Below, piece after piece: positions 1 through 5,833 of a stretch of 7,088 nt of DNA (its first letter is position 1; each line of letters starts with the position of its first letter). The notes under the pieces were generated by a model. It made no database searches. It was not told the origin of the DNA and was given only the letters and a program-made list of their open reading frames with translations. Position numbers and translations under genes: made by a program. This stretch comes from Bacteroidota bacterium (GTDB taxonomy: Bacteria > Bacteroidota > Ignavibacteria > SZUA-365 > JAADGX01), in contig JAJRXL010000329.1 of the NCBI GenBank assembly GCA_024276335.1, positions 1-7,088 of the forward strand, read 5' to 3'.

Positions 1-845
1 AAGTACGCGGTCTCGGCTCGGGATTTCTCATTTCCGAGGACGGCTATATCATTACCAATGATCACGTTGCCGGGAACGCAACGAAAATCGTGGTGACGCT
101 GACCAGCGGCGAGAAATATCCTGCCGAACTCGTGGGTACGGACCATGTCTCAGATTTGTCCCTGTTGAAGATAGACGGCGACGGGTTGCCATTCATCGAA
201 TTCGGTAACTCCGATGACGTCATCGTCGGTGAATGGGCCATTGCCCTGGGAAATCCGTTCGGCTTGTTCGACCTGAGTGCCAAGCCGACGGTGACGGTGG
301 GGGTCATCAGCGCGGTGAACATGAACCTGCGACAGCAAGACGGGCGCATCTATCGCAACATGATACAGACCGACGCCGCCATCAACAGCGGGAACAGCGG
401 CGGTCCGCTGGTCAACAGCGAGGGAAGGGTCATCGGCATCAACACGGTCATTTACACTCCCAACCAGGGAAACATCGGCCTGGGGTTCGCCATTCCTATC
501 AACCGGGCAAAGGAAGTGATCGAGTTGTTGAAATCCGACGGCGCGATCGATCGCGAATTCTGGACCGGTCTGCGTATCGAGGGCGTGACGGAAGCGCTGG
601 CGCAGCATTTCAAACTGACCAGGGTGGAAGGAGTAATCGTTACCAACGTGGCTGCGAAAAGCCCTGCCGCCAAGGCCGGCATCAAGGTCGGCGACATTAT
701 CCTGGAAGTAAACGGCGAACCTATTTTACACGAGGACGATATTGTCGATATCGTGGGCGCCTCCCGAACGGGCGAGGTGCTGCCTTTGAAAATTCTCCGG
801 GATGGGGAAGAAAAAATGGTCTCCCTGAAACTCGAAAAGCCGTGA
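1..845 (+). CDS. htrA: HtrA/Deg-family trypsin-like serine protease with one PDZ domain, 5'-truncated by the window edge
   Basis: Reading from base 3, 280 residues are visible before TGA at 843-845; the N-terminus (signal peptide or membrane anchor) lies outside the window. Seen: the family block GSGF...GYIITNDHV holds the catalytic His (visible residue 21, bases 63-65; Asp precedes it where many homologues have Asn). The catalytic Asp sits in SDLSLLKI (residue 51) and the nucleophile Ser in GNSGGPL (residue 132, bases 396-398). A single PDZ domain follows at about residues 186-278, with SPAAKAGIKVGDIILEVNG as its typical core, and the protein ends right after it, giving a DegS-like rather than two-PDZ DegP/DegQ layout. 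Family knowledge: these proteases degrade or cleave misfolded envelope proteins. The triad is complete, so activity is expected. The symbol is family-level only, as degS, degQ or htrA cannot be told apart here. It ends six bases before purB. Confidence 0.95.
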   Translation, partial: VRGLGSGFLISEDGYIITNDHVAGNATKIVVTLTSGEKYPAELVGTDHVSDLSLLKIDGDGLPFIEFGNSDDVIVGEWAIALGNPFGLFDLSAKPTVTVGVISAVNMNLRQQDGRIYRNMIQTDAAINSGNSGGPLVNSEGRVIGINTVIYTPNQGNIGLGFAIPINRAKEVIELLKSDGAIDREFWTGLRIEGVTEALAQHFKLTRVEGVIVTNVAAKSPAAKAGIKVGDIILEVNGEPILHEDDIVDIVGASRTGEVLPLKILRDGEEKMVSLKLEKP

Positions 846-851
846 ACCGCC

Positions 852-2144
852 ATGATAAGCCGATACACGTTGCCTGAAATGCGCTCCCTGTGGAGCGAGG
901 AATCGAAGTTCCAGACCTGGCTCGACATTGAGCTGTACGCGTGCGAGGCGCAGGAGTCGCTGGGGAAAATTCCTTCCGGCACGACGGCCCGCATTCGTGA
1001 AAGGGCCGCGTTTTCCGTGGATCGAATCAACGAGCTGGAGAAAACGCTGAATCACGACGTGATAGCGTTTTTGACCTGCGTGGCGGAGAACGTCGGGGAA
1101 GATTCGCGATTCATTCACCTGGGGATGACGTCGAGCGACGTGGTGGATACCGCGCTTTCCAGTCTCGTTCGTCGTGCCGGGCTGATCGTGGCGGGGAAGC
1201 TTGACGAATTACGCGAGGCGCTCGCGCAGCGCGCGCGGGAATTCAAGCACACGGCATGCATCGGAAGGACGCACGGCGTGCACGCGGAGCCCATGACGTT
1301 CGGTTTGAAACTGGCGTTGTGGTACGAGGAGACGAACCGGAACATCGCACGGTTGAAACGCGCCATCGAAACGATCTCGGTTGGCAAGATTTCCGGCGCG
1401 GTCGGGACCTACGCGCACATCGACCCCTTCGTGGAAAAGTACGTTTGCGAGAAAATGGAACTCGCTCCGGCGGCAATCTCCACGCAGATCGTTCAGCGCG
1501 ACCGTCACGCCGAGTTCATGAGCACGTTGGCCATCATCGGGAGCTCATTGGAAAAATTCGCCACGGAAATCCGGCATCTCCAGAAGACGGAAGTTCTGGA
1601 AGCCGAGGAACGCTTCGCGAAAGGGCAAAAGGGAAGCTCCGCCATGCCGCACAAACGAAATCCCATCACGTGCGAACGGGTCGCGGGAATGGCGCGCCTG
1701 CTGCGGGGATACGCCGTGAGCGCCCTGGAAAACGTGGCGTTGTGGCATGAGCGGGACATTACCCATTCGTCAGTTGAGCGCGTCATCCTTCCCGACGCCA
1801 CGACCGCGCTGCACTACATGCTGACGAAAATGACCGGGATCATATCCTCGATGAACGTCTATCCCGACAACATGAAAAAGAACATCGAGTTGACGTGCGG
1901 GCTGGTTCATTCCCAGCGGGTGCTCCTCGCGCTGATCGAATCGGGCCTTACGCGCGAAGACGCGTACCGAATCGTTCAACGCAACGCGATGGAAGTATGG
2001 AAGTCGGGCGGAGATTTCTTCGACTTGCTACGCAAGGATGAAGAGGTCCGTCGGGCGCTTCCGGAGGAAGAGCTGCGCGCCTGTTTCTCGCTGGAAGAGC
2101 AGTTGAAGAATATTGATATGATCTTCGGGCGGCTGGGATTGTAA
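852..2144 (+). CDS. purB: Adenylosuccinate lyase
   Basis: This 430-residue fumarase/aspartase-superfamily enzyme removes fumarate from SAICAR and from adenylosuccinate, so it serves both IMP synthesis and the IMP-to-AMP branch in the cytoplasm. Seen: His68 (TLNHDV), the TSSDVVDTA block near 93-101, His141 in GRTHGVHAEP, and the superfamily signature KGSSAMPHKRNP at about 260-271 with the catalytic-loop serines 262-263. These numbers coincide with those reported for the Bacillus subtilis and Thermotoga maritima enzymes, and the length is typical of that group, so the start at 852 is well supported. No clear Shine-Dalgarno precedes the ATG. The upstream protease stop lies only six bases away, so translational coupling is likely (inference). 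Argininosuccinate lyase and fumarase are excluded by overall PurB similarity. The gene looks intact. Confidence 0.97.
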   Translation: MISRYTLPEMRSLWSEESKFQTWLDIELYACEAQESLGKIPSGTTARIRERAAFSVDRINELEKTLNHDVIAFLTCVAENVGEDSRFIHLGMTSSDVVDTALSSLVRRAGLIVAGKLDELREALAQRAREFKHTACIGRTHGVHAEPMTFGLKLALWYEETNRNIARLKRAIETISVGKISGAVGTYAHIDPFVEKYVCEKMELAPAAISTQIVQRDRHAEFMSTLAIIGSSLEKFATEIRHLQKTEVLEAEERFAKGQKGSSAMPHKRNPITCERVAGMARLLRGYAVSALENVALWHERDITHSSVERVILPDATTALHYMLTKMTGIISSMNVYPDNMKKNIELTCGLVHSQRVLLALIESGLTREDAYRIVQRNAMEVWKSGGDFFDLLRKDEEVRRALPEEELRACFSLEEQLKNIDMIFGRLGL

Positions 2145-2259
2145 CGCCCGTGGCGACGCGGCGCCGTTTCGCGTTCCTCGTGTGGGCAAGCGGCGCACGC
2201 TTAACGGGAAAGTGTTACACGGGTTTTTCTTGATCTGAAATTCATTGCAGGAGTATGTC
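2145..2259 (+). other. Intergenic spacer between purB and the aldehyde dehydrogenase gene
   Basis: This 115-base gap contains GC-rich short inverted repeats (for example ACGCG/CGCGT around 2155-2175) and the stretch CACGGGTTTTTC near 2218-2229. The CACGGG could pair with CCCGTG near 2147-2152, but the span is too long for a convincing intrinsic terminator. I see no good sigma-70 or sigma-54 promoter match. A promoter for the lysine genes is expected somewhere here, but the sequence does not show it clearly. Confidence 0.3.
2249..2253 (+). promoter_or_regulatory. Shine-Dalgarno sequence deciding the aldehyde dehydrogenase start
   Basis: AGGAG lies six bases before ATG 2260. It overlaps the codons that would follow an in-frame TTG at 2245, so that longer start is unlikely. 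A nearer ATG at 2255 is in another frame. Confidence 0.8.
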
Positions 2260-3747
2260 ATGTCGGAAGTCTTTAAGAATTACATCAACGGGAAATGGGT
2301 CGATTCCCGGAGCGGCGAGACGTTCGAGAATCGTAACCCCGCCGACTGGGATGACCTCATCGGCGTCTTTCCGAAATCCACGGTCGAGGACGTGGACGAT
2401 GCCGTCGCCGCGGCAAAGGCAGCCTTCGATGCGTGGCGGCTGACGCCCGCCCCCAAGCGCGGGGACATCCTCAGGAAAGTGGGCGACCTGATGGTTGAGA
2501 GGAAAGACGAGATCGCGACGGAAATGACGCGGGAAATGGGCAAGATCAAGGCGGAGACGCTCGGGGACGTCCAGGAAGGTATTGACACCGCCTACTACGC
2601 GGCCACGGAAGGACGGAGATTGTTCGGCCACACGGCGCCGTCGGAACTTCCCAACAAGATGAACATCAGCTTTCGTATTCCCATCGGGGTCGCGGGTATC
2701 ATCACGCCCTGGAATTTTCCGATGGCCATTCCCACCTGGAAGATTTTTCCCGCCCTCGTGTGCGGCAACACTGTCGTGTTCAAACCGGCTTCCTACACGC
2801 CGCGGACCGCAACCACGCTCGTGCAGATCCTGGAGGAAGCGGGAGTGCCGGCGGGCGTCGTGAACCTGGTACACGGAGGGGGATCGGTGGTGGGCAACCG
2901 TATCGTGGAGCACCGCGACATCAGGCTCATCAGTTTCACCGGGTCCTCCGAGGTCGGCAAGCGGATATCCGCGGGAGCCAGCGCGACGCTGAAACGCGTT
3001 TCCCTCGAGCTCGGTGGCAAGAACGCGCAAATCGTCATGCCCGACGCCAACATGGAGCTGGCCCTGGACGGCGTGCTGTGGGGTGCGTTCGGTACCACGG
3101 GCCAGCGCTGCACGGCCACCAGCCGGTTGATCCTGCACAAGGACATTCACGACAGCTTCGTGGAAAACCTGGTCGAGCGGGCTTCGAAACTGCGACTGGG
3201 TTATGGAAACGACCGGGGCGTGGACGTGGGGCCGTGCGTCAGCGAGGCGCAGCGGAATACGGTGCACGGCTACGTGGAAATCGGCAAGAACGAAGGCGCC
3301 CGCCTGGCGCTGGGAGGCGAGTTCGCCACGGACGGCGATCTTGCAAAGGGCTGGTTCTACAAACCCACGATTTTCATCGACGTCACTCGCGACATGCGCA
3401 TTGCGCGCGAGGAGATATTCGGCCCCGTGCTGAGTGTACTGAAAGTCGGTTCCCTTGACGAAGCCATCGACGTGTTGAACGATTCGGTGTACGGGCTCTC
3501 CAGCTCGATATACACGCAGGACGTGAACGGCGCCTTCAAGGCCATGCGGGATATCGAAGCGGGGATCACCTACATCAACGGTCCCACGATCGGCGCCGAG
3601 GCGCACATGCCGTTCGGCGGCGTGAAGGAAACCGGGAACGGCCATCGCGAGGGCGGCTGGACGGTGTACGAGTTCTTCTCGGAATGGAAGGTCGTGTACG
3701 TTGATTTCTCCGGAAAATTGCAGCGTGCGCAAATTGATAATTATTGA
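2260..3747 (+). CDS. NAD(P)-dependent aldehyde dehydrogenase, probable 2-aminoadipate 6-semialdehyde (piperideine-6-carboxylate) dehydrogenase
   Basis: This 495-residue soluble ALDH-superfamily enzyme has every catalytic element visible: Asn152 in TPWNFP, Lys175 in FKPAS, the FTGSSEVG nucleotide-binding turn at 226-233, the general base Glu250 in LELGGK, the nucleophile Cys284 in GQRCTA (bases 3109-3111), and Glu385 in EEIFGP. The C-terminal PFGGVKETGNGHRE and KLQRAQID segments resemble a subgroup of bacterial ALDHs, including ketoglutarate-semialdehyde dehydrogenases. The residue three after Lys175 is Ser178, where NAD-preferring members usually have Glu, so NADP use is possible (inference). 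The lat gene follows, so the likely substrate is the semialdehyde that Lat makes, giving 2-aminoadipate. The family assignment is firm. The substrate rests on context, and succinate-semialdehyde or ketoglutarate-semialdehyde activity is an alternative. Confidence 0.93.
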   Translation: MSEVFKNYINGKWVDSRSGETFENRNPADWDDLIGVFPKSTVEDVDDAVAAAKAAFDAWRLTPAPKRGDILRKVGDLMVERKDEIATEMTREMGKIKAETLGDVQEGIDTAYYAATEGRRLFGHTAPSELPNKMNISFRIPIGVAGIITPWNFPMAIPTWKIFPALVCGNTVVFKPASYTPRTATTLVQILEEAGVPAGVVNLVHGGGSVVGNRIVEHRDIRLISFTGSSEVGKRISAGASATLKRVSLELGGKNAQIVMPDANMELALDGVLWGAFGTTGQRCTATSRLILHKDIHDSFVENLVERASKLRLGYGNDRGVDVGPCVSEAQRNTVHGYVEIGKNEGARLALGGEFATDGDLAKGWFYKPTIFIDVTRDMRIAREEIFGPVLSVLKVGSLDEAIDVLNDSVYGLSSSIYTQDVNGAFKAMRDIEAGITYINGPTIGAEAHMPFGGVKETGNGHREGGWTVYEFFSEWKVVYVDFSGKLQRAQIDNY

Positions 3748-3769
3748 GAAATCCTCTTTGCCCATGCGT

Positions 3770-3781
3770 CGGCACGTGCCG
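3770..3781. promoter_or_regulatory. Perfect 12-bp palindrome CGGCACGTGCCG upstream of lat
   Basis: The site is exactly self-complementary and begins 22 bases after the aldehyde dehydrogenase stop. It could be a dimeric-regulator operator or a short 4-bp stem with a 4-base loop. In GC-rich DNA a chance palindrome is also possible. No regulator gene is in the window. Confidence 0.25.
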
Positions 3782-3953
3782 GCAGTCAGGGGCAGAGAAC
3801 TTCGGACGGGTGACCCATGAAGAAACTGCGTCTCAAGCACAAAGGTGAATCGTACAGGATAGTTCATTGGATGATGCGCTGGATTGCCACCGTCGGTCAA
3901 TACCCGCGCGGCATTTTGTCTTCCACTGAAAAAATGGTTCCAATTAACCTCAT

Positions 3954-3958
3954 GGAGG
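3954..3958 (+). promoter_or_regulatory. Shine-Dalgarno sequence deciding the lat start
   Basis: GGAGG lies six bases before ATG 3965. The in-frame start at 3884 would add 27 residues (including an FCLPLKKWFQ stretch) that do not resemble Lat N-termini, so the shorter start is preferred. Confidence 0.85.
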
Positions 3959-3964
3959 CACAAA

Positions 3965-5305
3965 ATGCCAAACAAGCAATTCCATTCGGAAATACAACCT
4001 TCCCAGGTTCATGAAATCCTTTCCCGCCATCTGCTCGTTGATGGCTTCGACCTCGTCGCCGATCTGCACCGCAGCCGGGGAGCCAGGATCTACGACAGCA
4101 GGGGGGGCCGCACCTACCTCGATTTCTTCACGTTCTTCGCCTCGTCACCGATCGGGCTCAACCATCCCGCGCTCACGACGCCTGAATTCATCGAACGCAT
4201 CGGAAGGGCGGCGATAAACAAGCCGTCGAACTCCGATGTTTACACGGTGGAAATGGCGGAGTTCGTGGATACGTTTTCGAGGATTGCGGTTCCGGACTAC
4301 CTGCCGCATGTGTTCTTCGTATCGGGCGGGGCCTTGGCCGTCGAAAACGCTTTGAAAACCGCGTTCGACTGGAAGGTCCGGAAGAACTTCGCCAGGGGCT
4401 ACAAGTATGAACGTGGTCACCAGGTGATTCACTTCCGCCAGGCCTTTCACGGGCGAAGCGGCTACACGCTGTCCTTGACGAACACGGATGAAGTTAAGAC
4501 GAAATACTTCCCCAAGTTCTCCTGGCCGCGGATCGATAATCCCGCCATCCATTTTCCTCTCGATGAACGGTCGCTCGGGGAATTGAAAAGCAGAGAGCAG
4601 GCTTCACTGGACGCGGTAAAGAAAGCCATTCATGACAACCCGGACGACATAGCGGCCATCATCGTAGAGCCCATCCAGGGAGAGGGGGGAGACAACCATT
4701 TCCGGGAGGAATTCTTACGGGGACTGCGCAACATCGCTGACGAGGAAGACGTGCTATTGATCTTCGACGAGGTGCAGACCGGTCTCGGGTTAACAGGGCG
4801 CATGTGGGCGCACGAGTGGTTCGTCAAGCCCGACATCATGGCGTTCGGCAAAAAGATGCAGGTGTGCGGCATCCTCGCCGGAAAGAGAATCGACGAGGTC
4901 GAGGACAACGTCTTCAACGTTTCCAGCCGAATCAATTCGACCTGGGGTGGTAACCTGGTGGACATGGTTCGCGCAAGCCAGTACCTCAAGGTCATCGAGG
5001 AGGAAAACCTCGTGGGAAACGCGGAGCGCATGGGGACGTATCTTCTGGAAAAGCTTCAAGCATTTCGCTCCGAGTACCCGCGGATTGTTTCGAATGTGCG
5101 TGGACGCGGGTTGTTTTGTGCCTTTGACCTGCCGGGGCAGGAAACGCGCGACCGCGTGCGCAAGGAGATGATGCGTCGAGGTCTCCTGATTCTCGGCTGT
5201 GGCGACAGGTCCATCCGTTTCCGGCCGCCGTTGAACGTAACGAGCGAAGAAATCGACGAGGCCCTCGGGATCATCCGGGATTCACTGCGCGGGGAACAAC
5301 AATGA
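3965..5305 (+). CDS. lat: L-lysine 6-transaminase (lysine epsilon-aminotransferase)
   Basis: This 446-residue PLP-dependent class III aminotransferase moves the epsilon-amino group of L-lysine to 2-oxoglutarate, giving 2-aminoadipate 6-semialdehyde and glutamate. Similarity to M. tuberculosis Lat (Rv3290c), as I recall its sequence, runs the full length: NKPSNSDVY (85-93), GGALAVENALK (121-131), FHGRSGYTLSLTNT (161-174), EPIQGEGGD (235-243), FDEVQTG (267-273), AFGKKMQVCG (293-302), NSTWGGN (324-330) and RFRPPL (418-423). By alignment the key residues are Arg164, Glu240 (the substrate-switch Glu), Asp268, Gln271, the PLP lysine Lys296, Thr326 and Arg418, matching mycobacterial R170, E243, D271, Q274, K300, T330 and R422. 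All are present, so the enzyme should be active and specific for lysine rather than ornithine or GABA. The preceding aldehyde dehydrogenase would use its product. Confidence 0.96.
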   Translation: MPNKQFHSEIQPSQVHEILSRHLLVDGFDLVADLHRSRGARIYDSRGGRTYLDFFTFFASSPIGLNHPALTTPEFIERIGRAAINKPSNSDVYTVEMAEFVDTFSRIAVPDYLPHVFFVSGGALAVENALKTAFDWKVRKNFARGYKYERGHQVIHFRQAFHGRSGYTLSLTNTDEVKTKYFPKFSWPRIDNPAIHFPLDERSLGELKSREQASLDAVKKAIHDNPDDIAAIIVEPIQGEGGDNHFREEFLRGLRNIADEEDVLLIFDEVQTGLGLTGRMWAHEWFVKPDIMAFGKKMQVCGILAGKRIDEVEDNVFNVSSRINSTWGGNLVDMVRASQYLKVIEEENLVGNAERMGTYLLEKLQAFRSEYPRIVSNVRGRGLFCAFDLPGQETRDRVRKEMMRRGLLILGCGDRSIRFRPPLNVTSEEIDEALGIIRDSLRGEQQ

Positions 5306-5432
5306 CTTGCGCGAAAAGTGTGATCATGCTCGACGTTCCTGCAAGACGCGGTAAAGCAATGGTAACTGCTTCATGAAAATCGTTGCCGTGACTTGATTTA
5401 TATCCCTGATAGATGTAAATTCGATGAGCCAT
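5271..5432 (-). CDS. Doubtful small ORF, 53 codons, hypothetical
   Basis: An ATG at 5432-5430 on the minus strand sits a short distance after GGAGGG, a good Shine-Dalgarno. The frame runs to TGA at 5273-5271, overlapping the last 35 bases of lat antisense. The product begins MAHRIYIYQGYKSS and has a hydrophobic middle (SMITLFAQVIVV); I recognise no family. The start lies in the stem of a hairpin with the ribosome-binding site in the loop. The overlap with lat and the lack of recognisable homology make it as likely to be a chance frame. It is listed because of the ribosome-binding site only. Confidence 0.15.
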   Translation of the reverse strand: MAHRIYIYQGYKSSHGNDFHEAVTIALPRLAGTSSMITLFAQVIVVPRAVNPG

Positions 5433-5458
5433 GACATACCCTCCCTCATGTGTCATGG
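5429..5458. repeat. Inverted repeat CCATGACA / TGTCATGG with a 14-base loop
   Basis: The arms at 5429-5436 and 5451-5458 are perfectly complementary. On the minus strand the loop is purine-rich and contains GAGGGAGGG, and the right-hand stem holds an ATG (5432-5430). It therefore resembles a structured translation start, though no convincing protein follows. Confidence 0.4.
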
Positions 5459-5464
5459 TCTTAT

Positions 5465-5514
5465 ATCCCTGTTGCTGAATACCTCCCCCATGCTGCGCGG
5501 CAACAGGGATTTTT
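5465..5514 (+). terminator. Rho-independent terminator downstream of lat
   Basis: An 11-bp perfect stem (ATCCCTGTTGC at 5465-5475 with GCAACAGGGAT at 5500-5510) is followed by a T run ending at 5514. The loop is 24 bases, or about 20 if an inner G-U and a G-C pair form. It is 160 bases beyond the lat stop. On the minus strand the hairpin is followed by ATAAG rather than a T run, so it should act mainly on rightward transcription. Confidence 0.7.
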
Positions 5515-5632
5515 ATATCCTGTTCGGTCAAATACCACCTACTCCCCTGTACTTATTGGTTACTACGGCTTTCTCTTCGGCGTGGATGCCGCTTCGTGGT
5601 TTCAGATGGACGAGCGAATGTCCGCCCGCGGA

Positions 5633-5833
5633 TCAACGGAGGGGTTCGGCGTGCACGAATACCTTTTTTATGCGCCTGTCGGTTTTGGCGAGTGACATCT
5701 CGATAGCATCCACGATGAGGTGGGATCCTTCCAGGGAAAGATCGGGGGAGACTTTGCAACTGACGTTAACCTTGATGTGCACACCGGTCAGGTAGCAGCG
5801 GATGGTATCAACTTCCAGGATGTGGGGACTGGC
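5633..5833 (-). pseudogene. Detached third C-terminal (dimerization) domain of the CDF transporter, in frame beyond its stop
   Basis: Immediately after the CDF TAA, in the same frame, 66 uninterrupted codons run to TGA at 5635-5633. The translation shows the CDF cytoplasmic-domain pattern: SPHILEVDTIR, then VHIKVNVSCKVSPDLSLEGSH, a helix, then KKVFVHAEP. It repeats the plan of the two domains still inside the gene (closing VIVHADP and VCIHMEE). It has no early start codon or ribosome-binding site of its own, so it is probably untranslated unless the stop is read through. The lack of any further stop or frameshift points to recent loss, or to a sequencing error at one codon. With the stop replaced by a sense codon the protein would be 466 residues. 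The assignment to the CDF C-terminal domain family is by eye. Confidence 0.75.

Larger units (their letters stand above)
3748..3964 (+). other. 217-base leader between the aldehyde dehydrogenase and lat genes
   Basis: This gap is long for two genes that should act in one pathway. It holds a perfect 12-base palindrome at 3770-3781 and the lat Shine-Dalgarno at its end. A 65-codon frame opens at ATG 3817 but has no ribosome-binding site and runs into lat, so I do not call it. No clear promoter or intrinsic terminator is seen. The leader may hold a separate lat promoter or a regulatory site, which the sequence alone does not settle. Confidence 0.35.
5398..5522. repeat. Short direct repeats TTATATCCCTG (two exact copies, one near copy)
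   Basis: TTATATCCCTG occurs at 5398-5408 and 5461-5471. TTATATCCTG, one C shorter, occurs at 5513-5522. The copies are about 63 and 52 bases apart. The second copy overlaps the left arm of the terminator hairpin. On the minus strand the motif reads CAGGGATATAA. Function is unknown; a chance origin or decay of a small repeat are alternatives. Confidence 0.45.
5306..5632. other. 327-base intergenic region between lat and the CDF gene remnant
   Basis: The region lies between rightward lat and the leftward CDF gene with its remnant. It is visibly more AT-rich than its surroundings at about 5375-5525. It contains a strong terminator hairpin, two exact copies and one near copy of an 11-mer, an 8-bp inverted repeat, and a doubtful 53-codon leftward ORF, all listed separately. 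Nothing recognisable is seen between about 5525 and 5632. Confidence 0.5.

Noticed and set aside
2145..2230. An intrinsic terminator after purB (CCCGTG ... CACGGG then TTTTT)
   Set aside because: The arms are only six bases long and about 65 bases apart, with no good compact stem next to the T run.
3914..3946. A sigma-70 promoter (TTGTCT ... TCCAAT) just before lat
   Set aside because: The -10 match is poor, and the implied transcript start would fall on or next to the Shine-Dalgarno sequence.
3884..3964. A longer in-frame start for lat
   Set aside because: A GGAGG six bases before ATG 3965 and the usual Lat N-terminus favour the shorter form.
2242..3975. A 577-codon open frame on the minus strand opposite the aldehyde dehydrogenase gene
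   Set aside because: It is fully antisense to a gene with a complete catalytic set. Its product is rich in Arg, His, Gly and Pro with no recognisable domain, as expected from GC-rich third positions.
3817..4014. A 65-codon plus-strand frame (MKKLRLKHKG...) between the dehydrogenase and lat
   Set aside because: There is no Shine-Dalgarno before its ATG, it overlaps the first 50 bases of lat in another frame, and the product has no recognisable feature.
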